Positions 1 to 8,327 of a stretch of DNA of 64,000 nt are shown one piece after another. Below the pieces are notes generated by a model. The model made no database searches. It saw nothing but the letters and a program-made list of their open reading frames with translations, and was not told the origin of the DNA. Every line of letters begins with the position of its first letter. The stretch's first letter is position 1. Where the stretch lies: the NCBI RefSeq assembly GCF_003111605.1, contig NZ_MZGU01000004.1, positions 310,001 to 374,000 of the forward strand, given 5' to 3'. Origin of the DNA: Methanobrevibacter woesei (lineage in GTDB: Archaea > Methanobacteriota > Methanobacteria > Methanobacteriales > Methanobacteriaceae). The translations under genes were made by a program, and so were the position numbers.

Positions 1-1047
1 ATATTCAATAAATACATTTAACTCATCATTACTGTATTTGCTGTGTGAACTTAAGTCGTAATCTCCCCTATCAGCTATTCCAATGATTTCAACCCATCCA
101 TATTTGTCAGTTAAAACTTCAACATCCCAGCAGTCAAGAGCATAGTGAGCCATTTCTCCAGGTAAATGTTGTCTGAATCTTAAAACATCATCAGGAATTC
201 CAATTTCATTTAAGAATTTTTTAGCTAAGTATAATTGGTAAATTAACATTTCATTAGCTACTATTCCTTTATCTAAAGCTTCTTTAGCAGTTATTTTTAA
301 AGGTTCTCCATTGTTTTCTTGAACTTCCTGTGAATTTAAGTATAATATTTCATCTGCTATCTGTGCAAATTTTGGAGTAGTTTTATCTTTAGGATTTAAA
401 AATATTTCAGCTTCTGCTTGTGTAAACTCTCTAAGACGAATTACTCCCTGTCTTGGTGAAATTTCGTTCCTGTAAGCTTTTCCTAATTGAACAGCTCCAA
501 ATGGAAGTTTTCCTCTAAAGAATCTTTCAAGACGTTTAAATAATATAAATATTCCTTGTGCAGTTTCAGGCCTCATATATCCTACTTTATCGCCTTTAGC
601 TCCAATCATGGTCTTAAACATTAAATTGTAATTCCAGATATTAGCTAATTTTCCACCACATTCTAGGCATCTAATATTATTGTCAATTACAATCTGATCT
701 AATTCTTCATTTTCTAAACTTTCAACATCTTCTCCAATAACTTCTTCAATGATGTGGTCTGCTCTAAATACTTCTCCACATTCTTCACATTTGGTCATTG
801 GATCTGTAAAGTTATCAACATGTCCTGAAGCTTTTAAAACTTCTTTAGGCATTACAGTAGGACCTTCAATTTCATAAAATCCTTCTCCGGAGACATATTG
901 TTTTCTCCATTTTTGCATGATATTATTTTTTAAACTAGCTCCTAAAGGTCCATAATCGGTAAATCCAGATACTCCAGAATATATTTCAAAAGAAGGCCAT
1001 AAAAATCCTCTTTTTGCACTAATATTTGTCATTTTGTCATGATTCAT
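1..1047 (-). CDS. glyS: Glycyl-tRNA synthetase, archaeal type (3' part outside window)
   Basis: This reverse-strand frame stays open for 349 codons and runs off the left edge, so the C-terminal anticodon-binding part is missing. It is the class II enzyme that charges tRNA-Gly in the cytoplasm. Visible hallmarks are an N-terminal stretch FTDYGPLGASLKNN, zinc-ribbon-like Cys pairs (CEEC and CLECGGK), RPETAQGIF, and the class II motif 2 YRNEISPRQG. I chose the ATG at 1045-1047 (MNHDKMTNISAKRG) because GGAAG lies 9 nt upstream; a second in-frame ATG at 1030-1032 is possible. It follows dcd with a 15-nt gap and looks like the last visible member of the operon that begins with tfrB. The identification is secure; only the 3' end is unknown. 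Confidence 0.93.
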   Translation of the reverse strand, partial: MNHDKMTNISAKRGFLWPSFEIYSGVSGFTDYGPLGASLKNNIMQKWRKQYVSGEGFYEIEGPTVMPKEVLKASGHVDNFTDPMTKCEECGEVFRADHIIEEVIGEDVESLENEELDQIVIDNNIRCLECGGKLANIWNYNLMFKTMIGAKGDKVGYMRPETAQGIFILFKRLERFFRGKLPFGAVQLGKAYRNEISPRQGVIRLREFTQAEAEIFLNPKDKTTPKFAQIADEILYLNSQEVQENNGEPLKITAKEALDKGIVANEMLIYQLYLAKKFLNEIGIPDDVLRFRQHLPGEMAHYALDCWDVEVLTDKYGWVEIIGIADRGDYDLSSHSKYSNDELNVFIEY

Positions 1048-1062
1048 AAGTATTAACTTCCA

Positions 1063-1647
1063 TTATTTTTTTAATTCATAATCTTGCTTAATTCTACTGC
1101 TTTCAGGTCTTGTTTGATTCATATATTTACTATTTCTATCAGGGTGGCCATATGGTTTTTCTGCAGGGGTTGTCATTGTCTCAAATACTATTTGACAAAC
1201 CCTTTGACCAGGATATAATGCTACAGGCATTGCTCCAATATTTGAGATTTCCAAGGTGATTTTACCTTCAAAACCAGGGTCAATGAATCCTGCTGTCACA
1301 TGCATTGTTACTCCTAATCTTCCCATAGATGAACGGCCTTCTACTCTAGCTACTAAATCATCAGGGAGTTTCACATATTCATGTGTTGTAGCTAGTGCAA
1401 ATTCATTAGGGTGTATAATGAATGCTTCACCTTCTTTAACTACAGTTGACTCCATATAAGAAGAAACATCCTCTTCATCTTTAGGGTCAATGAATGGTTT
1501 TCTAATCACTTTAAAGACTTTAAATTCATCGCCTAATCTCATATCAACAGAAGATGGCTGTATTTGTTTTTCATCTTCCAAAGGATCAATTGCAATCTTG
1601 CCGCTTTCAAGATATTCTTTTATAGTTTTATCACTTAATATGGCCAT
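1063..1647 (-). CDS. dcd: dCTP deaminase, probably bifunctional dCTP deaminase/dUTPase
   Basis: The 194-residue protein carries the trimeric dUTPase/Dcd signature: RSSMGRLGVTMHVTAGFIDP followed by GFEGKITLE at about residues 104-132, with the catalytic Glu in the ITLE segment. Enzymes of this family deaminate dCTP to dUTP, and the archaeal members known from Methanocaldococcus also hydrolyse dUTP to dUMP; which activities this one has cannot be read from the sequence. GGGAG precedes the ATG by a normal distance. It sits between a ferredoxin gene and glyS on the same strand. Length is normal for archaeal members. Confidence 0.9.
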   Translation of the reverse strand: MAILSDKTIKEYLESGKIAIDPLEDEKQIQPSSVDMRLGDEFKVFKVIRKPFIDPKDEEDVSSYMESTVVKEGEAFIIHPNEFALATTHEYVKLPDDLVARVEGRSSMGRLGVTMHVTAGFIDPGFEGKITLEISNIGAMPVALYPGQRVCQIVFETMTTPAEKPYGHPDRNSKYMNQTRPESSRIKQDYELKK

Positions 1648-1696
1648 ATTTTTTCTCCCTTTTTTGTTACTTTATATATTATGTAAATAATTAGTA

Positions 1697-2527
1697 TTAT
1701 TTTTTATCATACTCAATTAAATTATTCATTCTATTTATTATTGAATCAATTGTATCATCTTGGTATTCAATGTTAATAGCTTTTGGTTTGCAGACATTTG
1801 CACATAGTCCACATCCCCTACATTTATCTTCATCAATAGCTATTTTATTGTCTTTTAATGATATTGCATCGCTCATACAGACTTCTTTTAAACATTTTCT
1901 ACATAAATTACATCTGTCAGCATTAACAGTAACTTTAACTCCTTCTAATTTACTTACTTTATCACTAATTTCACTATCTAAATTTGGTAAAACCTTCCAG
2001 AGACAGCAACATGGACAGCAGTGACAAATTGTGAGAAGTCCTTCTCTTGGTCTTACATTCATCCATACAGAATCTATTTTATTTCTTCCAATTAAATGAC
2101 TTAAACCAGCTTTATCGGCTTTATCAACATGTTCTAAAGCTTCTTCAACTGTTGCTTCATGGCAAATATTTCTAGGAATCTTTTTTGATGTTGGACCAAG
2201 GAATATGCATCCGATATCTTGAGGATAATCTTTACAATCACTGGAAGTCCTGCATAAGCAGTCATTCATGATTACAATATCATCACATTTTTTTATTACT
2301 TCTTTTAAAATGTCGGTAGGTAAAAATTCTGATTTTTCACCTTCTATTTTCTGATTGATGCTTATTGTATTTGGTATGATTATAGTGTCATCATCTTCAA
2401 AAAGAATTTTTTCAATAATCTTTTTTGCAACTTTGGATTTCTTGGTTAAACTAGCTATCCAGAATCTCCAGTTGAAAATACGATTTACAATAAATATGCT
2501 AATGTCAGCAAAGCTTATTTTTCTCAT
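1697..2527 (-). CDS. Ferredoxin-type 4Fe-4S protein
   Basis: The 276-residue protein ends with two classical 4Fe-4S motifs, CNLCRKCLKEVC and CRGCGLCANVCKPKAI (about residues 205-255). The middle has further cysteine-rich segments, CLCRTSSDC near residue 90-97 and CHCCPCCCLW near 168-177, which could bind more metal. No signal peptide is evident; it is likely a cytoplasmic electron carrier or iron-sulfur scaffold of unknown partner. Its ATG follows the stop of the RNA methyltransferase gene by only 2 nt, so translation is probably coupled. It lies downstream of tfrB, another iron-sulfur protein. I do not recognise a specific function. Confidence 0.8.
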   Translation of the reverse strand: MRKISFADISIFIVNRIFNWRFWIASLTKKSKVAKKIIEKILFEDDDTIIIPNTISINQKIEGEKSEFLPTDILKEVIKKCDDIVIMNDCLCRTSSDCKDYPQDIGCIFLGPTSKKIPRNICHEATVEEALEHVDKADKAGLSHLIGRNKIDSVWMNVRPREGLLTICHCCPCCCLWKVLPNLDSEISDKVSKLEGVKVTVNADRCNLCRKCLKEVCMSDAISLKDNKIAIDEDKCRGCGLCANVCKPKAINIEYQDDTIDSIINRMNNLIEYDKK

Positions 2528-2529
2528 AT

Positions 2530-3288
2530 TTAATCCAAGTTATTTTTTAATCTTCTTAAGATTCCTTTTAAAGTATGTGCTTCTCTTCCAGTAATAAATG
2601 CTCTATTGATGATATTTTTAAATGCTTTTAGACCATTTTTCTTTTTATGTTCTGGAATAGAAAGAGTATCAATCATTTTTTCCATATCTTCTATAAGGAG
2701 TTCTTTCTCAATAGCTGTACTTTCTTCAAGGCCTTCAGCTGCAAATTCATTTCTATTTTTGAAGACCTCATAGAGAATGATTGCCGCAGCATGTGAAATA
2801 TTCATTATAGGATATTCTTCATCAGTTGGAATACTAACAACCATGTCACAGCTATCAATTTCTTCATTAGTCAATCCATTACCTTCTCTTCCAAATAAAA
2901 TAGCTGTTTTATCTTTAGGATTTAATGATTTGCCTAATTGTTCTGGTGTAATAGCTATTCTTGATAAATTATAACTGCCTCCAGCAACACCTGTTGAAGC
3001 TACTTTAAAATCAATAGAAATATCATTGTAAAATTCATCTAAAGTCCTGTAGATTTTAGCATTTTCAACTAAATGTTTTCCATGCATGGCCTGATAAAAT
3101 GCTTCCTCTTTAAGTTCTGGAGGATTAATAAGAACTAAATTCTTAAGACCGAAGTTTGCCATTGTTCTTGCAAGAAAACCGATATTTCCTGGTGTTTCAC
3201 ATTCAATAAAAACAACATAAGTGTTATTTTTAAGATGTTCTTTTTCCTCTATTTTTTGTGAATCTTCAATATGTGGATGTTTAGCTAT
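2530..3288 (-). CDS. SpoU/TrmJ-type RNA 2'-O-methyltransferase, with non-standard start codon
   Basis: The protein belongs to the SPOUT (TrmH/SpoU, TrmJ/LasT-like) class that methylates ribose 2'-OH of tRNA or rRNA with S-adenosylmethionine. Motif 1 is visible as VVFIECETPGNIGFLARTMANFGL-type sequence at the N-terminus, motif 2 as ILFGREGNGLTNEE, and motif 3 as IPTDEEYPIMNISHAAA. The first in-frame ATG (3160-3162) falls inside motif 1, so translation must begin earlier. Between the upstream tfrB stop and motif 1 there is no ATG, GTG or TTG in this frame. An AAGGAG Shine-Dalgarno sits 8 nt before an ATA codon at 3286-3288, which I take as the likely start (252 residues). It lies between tfrB and the ferredoxin gene in one operon. 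Confidence 0.82.
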   Translation of the reverse strand: MAKHPHIEDSQKIEEKEHLKNNTYVVFIECETPGNIGFLARTMANFGLKNLVLINPPELKEEAFYQAMHGKHLVENAKIYRTLDEFYNDISIDFKVASTGVAGGSYNLSRIAITPEQLGKSLNPKDKTAILFGREGNGLTNEEIDSCDMVVSIPTDEEYPIMNISHAAAIILYEVFKNRNEFAAEGLEESTAIEKELLIEDMEKMIDTLSIPEHKKKNGLKAFKNIINRAFITGREAHTLKGILRRLKNNLD

Positions 3289-3300
3289 TTTTACATCTCC

Positions 3301-4779
3301 TTAATCTGAATATGATTTTTCAAGTAACTCTAAAATATTCATAGCCTTAACATCTGATAATCCTTCATGATTAAGACCATCTTGGATGTTATGTTGGCAG
3401 AATGGACAGATTGTTATCACAGCTTCAGCACCAGTATCTTTAATCATTTTAGCTTTTTCAGTTGATAATTTTAAAGCTATTTCTGGATGGCCTGCTTTTA
3501 TTCCTCCACCAGCACCACAACATTGATTAGGTTTTTCCATTTCAACAAAATTGATTCCTTTAATCTTTTTAAGGATGTCTCTTGGTTCTGTTTCAATACC
3601 TTGACCTCTATATAAGTGACATGGGTCATGCCAGGTGACAGTCATATCTAATTCCTTCATATCTTCAAGGTTAAGTTTATCATCAAGGAATTCGCTAATG
3701 TCCATTACATTTAACTCGGATCCATATTCTGGGTGATTATTTTTTAAAGTAGATCCACAACCTGCACATATGGTAAGTACAATGTCATAATCTTTAAACA
3801 CTTCTTTATTTTTATCAACTAATGATTGGATAATGTCTGTCTGACCTGTTCTTAAAAGAGGAGAGCCACAACAAACTTGTTCTTTAGGAATGTCAATTTC
3901 AATGCCATGTTTTTTTAAGACATTAACTAAAGCATGTCCAACATGTTTTAATTTTTTATCTACCATACAGCCTGTGAATAATGCAATTTTTGATTTGCCT
4001 TCCACTCCTGCTTCTTCAATAAAGCTTTTACCTTCACCTTTAACTGAACGGCCAGTTTCTATAATGTTTTCTTTAAATGCAACATGTTTTGGAAGAGGTC
4101 CTTTGCCTTCTTGACATGCTATTGCTCTAAGCTTTTCTATAGCATCTCCAAAGGTATTAATATTTTTAGGACAAACTTCTCTACATTTTCCGCAGCTAGT
4201 ACATTTATACAATCCTTCTTCAAGACTTTCAGATAATCTGTCTTTAATATCTCTTGGATCAAAATCGAATTTGGAGAGGTATCTTAAATAGAAAGGTCCT
4301 CCGAATTCATCTTCAAAATATTTAACAACTGGGCATGAAGATAAACAGGAATAACATTCAATACAGCTTCTAACCTTTTTAGTATCTTTTAGCTGAGAAT
4401 TAGGCATTGTTTCATTTAATGCATCATCTGAATTTTCCTGTTGGCATGATAAATGAAGATTTTGAACTTTCTCATCAACACTACTTCTATCCACTATTAA
4501 ATCTTTGATAATTGGAAAATTAGCTGCTTCTATTTTACAGTTATCTTCAACTTCTTGCTGGCAGGCTAGCACTCCATCGCCGTTATATTTAACACTACAT
4601 GAACCACATTGTCCTGCTCTACAAGAACTTCTAAAGCTAATATCTGCATCATATTTTTCATTAATAGCTTGAAGTGCATCTAAAAGTTTCATTCCTTGTG
4701 TCTTTTCTATTTCATAAGACTCAAAATAAGGTTCAGAGTCTGTTTCCTTGTTAAACCTAGACACATTAACAGTTATCAT
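3301..4779 (-). CDS. tfrB: Thiol:fumarate reductase (CoM/CoB-fumarate reductase) subunit B
   Basis: TfrB couples oxidation of coenzymes M and B to fumarate reduction, giving succinate and the CoM-S-S-CoB heterodisulfide, with TfrA as flavoprotein partner. The N-terminal third resembles SdhB/FrdB: a 2Fe-2S motif SSCRAGQCGSC with a later Cys, then CIECYSCLSSCP and CTSCGKCREVCP for 4Fe-4S clusters. The C-terminal half is HdrB-like with two CCG domains (CCGSPLLRTGQ and CCGAGGGIKAGH). The ATG at 4777-4779 (MITVNVSRF) is preceded by GGAG at 8 nt; a GTG nine bases upstream overlaps that site and is less likely. No tfrA lies in this window. In the Methanothermobacter system, as I recall, the two genes are also unlinked. 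Confidence 0.92.
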   Translation of the reverse strand: MITVNVSRFNKETDSEPYFESYEIEKTQGMKLLDALQAINEKYDADISFRSSCRAGQCGSCSVKYNGDGVLACQQEVEDNCKIEAANFPIIKDLIVDRSSVDEKVQNLHLSCQQENSDDALNETMPNSQLKDTKKVRSCIECYSCLSSCPVVKYFEDEFGGPFYLRYLSKFDFDPRDIKDRLSESLEEGLYKCTSCGKCREVCPKNINTFGDAIEKLRAIACQEGKGPLPKHVAFKENIIETGRSVKGEGKSFIEEAGVEGKSKIALFTGCMVDKKLKHVGHALVNVLKKHGIEIDIPKEQVCCGSPLLRTGQTDIIQSLVDKNKEVFKDYDIVLTICAGCGSTLKNNHPEYGSELNVMDISEFLDDKLNLEDMKELDMTVTWHDPCHLYRGQGIETEPRDILKKIKGINFVEMEKPNQCCGAGGGIKAGHPEIALKLSTEKAKMIKDTGAEAVITICPFCQHNIQDGLNHEGLSDVKAMNILELLEKSYSD

Positions 4780-4940
4780 TATTTTCACTCCTCAGTTATT
4801 ATCTATTAAAAATAAGACAAAAAAGTATATATTATTTACATATATAATTATATTATTATATTATATTATTCTTAATCATTATTAATAAATTTAAGTTTGA
4901 TAATAGATTAATGATATTTATTATTTTTTGAGGAAATACA
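4780..4940. promoter_or_regulatory. Divergent promoter region between tfrB and iorA
   Basis: This 161-bp gap separates divergently transcribed genes and is made almost wholly of A and T. Overlapping TATA-like runs (around 4830-4870, such as TATATATTATTTACATATAT) could serve either direction. A GAGG ribosome binding site lies just before the iorA ATG. I see no clear inverted repeat that would mark an operator. Confidence 0.5.
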
Positions 4941-6836
4941 ATGAATTTAAATGAATTAATAACAGGCAAATCTGGTGATAAACAATTTTTACTAGGTAAT
5001 GAAGCTGCTGTTAGGGGGGTTATAGAGGCAGGAATCTCTGTTGCAGCTACTTATCCAGGTACACCTTCATCAGAAATTGGGAATGTTTTATCCATGCTTG
5101 CAAAAGATGCAAATATATACTTTGAATTTTCAACTAATGAAAAAGTAGCTATGGAAGTTGCTGCCACTGCTGCTGCTTCTGGATTACGTTCTTTTACTTT
5201 TATGAAACATGTTGGTTTAAATGTAGCTAGTGACTCTTTTATGACCACTGCTTACTCTGGAGTAAAAGGTGGAATGGTTATTTTAACTGCTGATGATCCT
5301 TCAATTTTTTCATCACAAAATGAACAGGATAGTCGTCATTATGGTCATTTAGCTAGTTTGCCAGTTTTAGAGCCATCCAGTTGTCAAGAAGTTAAAGATA
5401 TGGTTAAATATGCTTTTGAACTTTCTGAACAATTTGAATTGCCAGTAATTGTAAGAACCACTACTCGTGTGTCCCATATGCGTGGAATTGTTGAATTTGG
5501 TGAAATTTCTGATAATTCTTCTGAAGATGAAACTCATTGGAAGAAAGGAAACTTCAAAAAAGATCCATCCCAATATGTTCCAGTTCCAGCTAATGCATTA
5601 AGGATGCACGTTGATTTAGTTGAAAAAATGGAAAATGCTGAGAAGATTTCAAATAAATCAGAATTTAACCGTGAAATTACTTTCACTGAAAATAAAAAAT
5701 ATGGTTTAATTGCATCTGGTAGTGCATTTAACTATGCTAAAGATGTTGTGGATGTTAAAGGCCTTGATATAAACATATTAAAACTTGGTTTTTCAAATCC
5801 AACACCTTCAAGATTAATAGCTGACTTTTTAGAAGGATTGGATGAAGTCTTTGTAGTTGAAGAAGTAGATCCTATTATGGAAAAAGAAGTTTTAGCTATT
5901 GTTGCTCAAAACAAATTAGATGTTGTAGTTCATGGTAAATTAGATGACACATTCCCTAAATATCATGAATACACTCCTGATGTAGTTCTTGATGGATTTA
6001 ACAAAGTTCTTGATTGCTGTACTAAAGAAGAATATGAATTAAGTTCCTCTTTACAGGAATTAGTTGATGCAATTCCAAACAGAGCTCCAGTTTTATGTTC
6101 TGGATGTCCTCATCGTTCCATGTACTATGGAGTTAATAAAGCAATGGAAGAATTAAATATACCTGCCAGTGATGTTGTCTTTGCATCTGATATTGGTTGT
6201 TATACTTTAGGAATTAACCCTCCTTATTATGCTGCAGATTATCTTTTATCTATGGGTTCAAGTGTTGGAGATGGATGCGGATTTTCAATAGCTACTAATC
6301 AAAAAGTTGTAAGCTTTATTGGAGATTCAACTTTCTTCCATAGTGGTGTTTCTCCTTTAATCAATGCTATTCATAATAAGGCTAATTTTGTTTTAACTGT
6401 ATTAGATAACAGGATTACAGCTATGACTGGTGGTCAACCAAATCCAGGAATACCTATTGATGCAATGGGTGATAAAGCTCCTGAAATTTCTATCCGTAAA
6501 TTAGCTTTAGCCTGTGGTTGTTCCTTTGTTCGTGTTATTAATCCTCTTAATTTAGAGCAAGTAATTAACACTTATAAAGAAGCTTTAGAATATGATGGTG
6601 TAGCAGTTATTATATCTAAATCTCCATGTACTTTAATTAAAGGTTATGCTAAAAAACCTCCTGTTGAATATGTAGAATCTAATTGTAATAATTGTTTAAA
6701 ATGTACAAATGAATTAGCTTGTCCAGCTATTTCTCTTAATAATGGTAAAATTATATTGGATCAGTCAATGTGTGTTGGATGTAATGTTTGTGTTCAAGTT
6801 TGTAAGTATGGAGCACTTAACGCAGGTATGAGGTGA
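4941..6836 (+). CDS. iorA: Indolepyruvate:ferredoxin oxidoreductase, alpha subunit
   Basis: IorA is the large subunit of the thiamine-diphosphate enzyme that converts arylpyruvates and CoA to arylacetyl-CoA with ferredoxin; in methanogens it can run in reverse to make aromatic amino acids from arylacetates. The 631-residue length is typical. The N-terminal half holds the pyrimidine-binding domain (AATYPGTPSSEIG near residue 35-48). The central TPP-binding domain shows GDSTFFHSGVSPLINA and DNRITAMTGGQPNPG. Two C-terminal ferredoxin motifs follow, CNNCLKCTNELACP and CVGCNVCVQVC. A GAGG site precedes the ATG. iorB follows after 4 nt. Confidence 0.95.
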   Translation: MNLNELITGKSGDKQFLLGNEAAVRGVIEAGISVAATYPGTPSSEIGNVLSMLAKDANIYFEFSTNEKVAMEVAATAAASGLRSFTFMKHVGLNVASDSFMTTAYSGVKGGMVILTADDPSIFSSQNEQDSRHYGHLASLPVLEPSSCQEVKDMVKYAFELSEQFELPVIVRTTTRVSHMRGIVEFGEISDNSSEDETHWKKGNFKKDPSQYVPVPANALRMHVDLVEKMENAEKISNKSEFNREITFTENKKYGLIASGSAFNYAKDVVDVKGLDINILKLGFSNPTPSRLIADFLEGLDEVFVVEEVDPIMEKEVLAIVAQNKLDVVVHGKLDDTFPKYHEYTPDVVLDGFNKVLDCCTKEEYELSSSLQELVDAIPNRAPVLCSGCPHRSMYYGVNKAMEELNIPASDVVFASDIGCYTLGINPPYYAADYLLSMGSSVGDGCGFSIATNQKVVSFIGDSTFFHSGVSPLINAIHNKANFVLTVLDNRITAMTGGQPNPGIPIDAMGDKAPEISIRKLALACGCSFVRVINPLNLEQVINTYKEALEYDGVAVIISKSPCTLIKGYAKKPPVEYVESNCNNCLKCTNELACPAISLNNGKIILDQSMCVGCNVCVQVCKYGALNAGMR

Positions 6837-6840
6837 TAAC

Positions 6841-7431
6841 ATGGCAGGAAAAAATAGTTATAATATGTGTATTTGTGGTGTTGGTGGTCAAGGAATTATT
6901 AAAACTTCTGTGATTATTGGTGAAGCTGCAATGAATCAAGGATTTAATGTGGTTTTAAGTGAAATTCACGGTATGTCTCAAAGAGAAGGTTCTGTATCTA
7001 CTGAATTAAGAATTGGTGATTTTGAAGGTTCTATACTTCCTGATCATAGTGCTGACATGTTACTTTCTTTTGAACCTATTGAAATTGTAAGGGCATTAAA
7101 CAAAGCTAATAAAGACACTAAGTTAGTTTTCAATACTCATCCTATTATTCCTTCATCTGGAGATAAACCTTATCCAAACACAAATAATTTAATCTCTATT
7201 TTGGAGGAAAATTATAATCATGTTTTACCTATTGATGGTAATCAACTAGCTATTGATGCTGGAAACATTGTTTCATTAAATATGGTTCTCTTAGGGGCAG
7301 TTACTGCTGATGATAATTTCCCAATTTCAAAAGAATCTGTTATTGATGCAATGAAAAATAATTTAAAACCACAATTTCATGAATTAAATGTTAAAGCTAT
7401 TGAAAGTGGTTATCAATGGATTAAAGGTTAA
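6841..7431 (+). CDS. iorB: Indolepyruvate:ferredoxin oxidoreductase, beta subunit
   Basis: IorB is the gamma-domain subunit that binds CoA and completes the IorAB enzyme. The 196-residue protein begins with the family signature CICGVGGQGIIKTS and contains EIHGMSQREGSVSTE, both typical of the 2-oxoacid oxidoreductase gamma family. Its ribosome binding site GAGGTGATAAC overlaps the iorA stop codon, so the two are co-transcribed and probably co-translated. Nothing unusual was seen. Confidence 0.95.
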   Translation: MAGKNSYNMCICGVGGQGIIKTSVIIGEAAMNQGFNVVLSEIHGMSQREGSVSTELRIGDFEGSILPDHSADMLLSFEPIEIVRALNKANKDTKLVFNTHPIIPSSGDKPYPNTNNLISILEENYNHVLPIDGNQLAIDAGNIVSLNMVLLGAVTADDNFPISKESVIDAMKNNLKPQFHELNVKAIESGYQWIKG

Positions 7432-7476
7432 ACATTTATATAAAATTTAAGTAAAAATTATTAATTATAATGTAAG
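7432..7476 (+). promoter_or_regulatory. TATA-containing promoter after iorB
   Basis: A TTTATATAAAATTT element at about 7437-7450 resembles an archaeal TATA box. Transcription would start roughly 25 bp further on, shortly before the 97-residue hypothetical gene. The small genes downstream therefore probably have their own promoter and are not simply part of the ior operon. Confidence 0.5.
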
Positions 7477-7491
7477 ATGGTGTTGTTCACA

Positions 7492-7770
7492 ATGGCATAT
7501 AAAATTGATAATGCTATAATAAAAAAAGATAAAAAGGGAAAAATTACTTTAATTGATCCAAGTAATGTTTTTGACAATGAAGATGCATTTGTAGCAATAA
7601 AAAGTGATGATTTAATTACCATTCAACTTTTAATTAATGGGATTTTAAACAATGATTTTAAAAAATGGAGAGAAATTAAATCTTACTCTAATGATGAATC
7701 ATTAAAAACACTTTTCGTCCATTTAGGTTACTCCAAAGAGGATGTTGCTACATTATTAAAAGAATTCTAG
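7492..7770 (+). CDS. Small hypothetical protein
   Basis: The 92-residue protein is acidic-basic mixed and soluble, with no signal peptide, membrane span or recognised motif. I start at the second ATG (MAYKIDNAII) because GGTG lies 9 nt upstream of it; a longer form starting at 7477 is possible but would place its start inside that site. The C-terminal segment LKTLFVHLGYSKEDVATLLKEF looks helical. It is followed after 12 nt by another small acidic protein, suggesting a two-gene unit. Function unknown. Confidence 0.65.
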   Translation: MAYKIDNAIIKKDKKGKITLIDPSNVFDNEDAFVAIKSDDLITIQLLINGILNNDFKKWREIKSYSNDESLKTLFVHLGYSKEDVATLLKEF

Positions 7771-7782
7771 GGGGTTCGTAAA

Positions 7783-8112
7783 ATGCCAGAATTCAAATTA
7801 ACAAAAGAGCTAGGAACAAAGAAATTTGAACTTTTAATGGCTGTTGATTATGATGAAGATGGCAATATCGAATCGCAAGAATTCTATGATGGTGTAGACT
7901 GGATTGATAATCCTGCTGATATTAAATTCAATAGTGAATATTGTGATAGTGATGATCAGGATGATTGGATTGTTTTTATAAATGATTTTATGCATTTATT
8001 TGAAACTGGGGAATTGTTCAATGTTTTAAAAACTCTAAAAGAAGTTGATGATTCTTACTATTTCAATGAAGAATCTATTGATGTTGTTGTTATTGAGGAA
8101 GATCTTATCTGA
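7783..8112 (+). CDS. Small acidic hypothetical protein
   Basis: The 109-residue protein is strongly acidic (many Asp and Glu, e.g. YCDSDDQDDWIVF and VVVIEEDLI). It has no cysteine motif beyond a single Cys, no membrane segment and no recognised domain. GGGGTTCG before the ATG may act as a weak ribosome binding site. It forms a likely pair with the preceding small gene. A long T-rich tail after 8112 probably ends the transcript. Confidence 0.65.
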   Translation: MPEFKLTKELGTKKFELLMAVDYDEDGNIESQEFYDGVDWIDNPADIKFNSEYCDSDDQDDWIVFINDFMHLFETGELFNVLKTLKEVDDSYYFNEESIDVVVIEEDLI

Positions 8113-8165
8113 TTTTTCTATTTTTTTCTATTTTTTTTTTTTACATCTGTCTTTTTTTTTTTGAA
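8113..8165 (+). terminator. Poly-T terminator-like tract
   Basis: Several runs of 6 to 12 T follow the stop codon of the acidic small protein. Archaeal RNA polymerase terminates at such oligo-T runs without needing a hairpin, and none is obvious here. Confidence 0.5.
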
Positions 8166-8269
8166 TGTTATTGTTTTTAAGTGATGCTTTGATGAATATT
8201 TTCATATTTTTTTTCATCTAAAATGTAATTTATCTGAATAATATTCGGTTAATCTCAAATTAATTAAGA

Positions 8270-8327
8270 AAAATTTAAATAACATCTGTAAATATACATT
8301 TTATTATCAATAAGAGATGTGATAAAA
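8270..8327 (+). promoter_or_regulatory. Promoter and ribosome binding site of the FabG-like gene
   Basis: AAATTTAAATAAC at 8271-8283 is a plausible BRE/TATA element. GAGATGTGAT just before the ATG at 8328 resembles the archaeal GAGGTGAT Shine-Dalgarno and overlaps an upstream GTG at 8319, which argues that the ATG is the true start. Confidence 0.5.
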
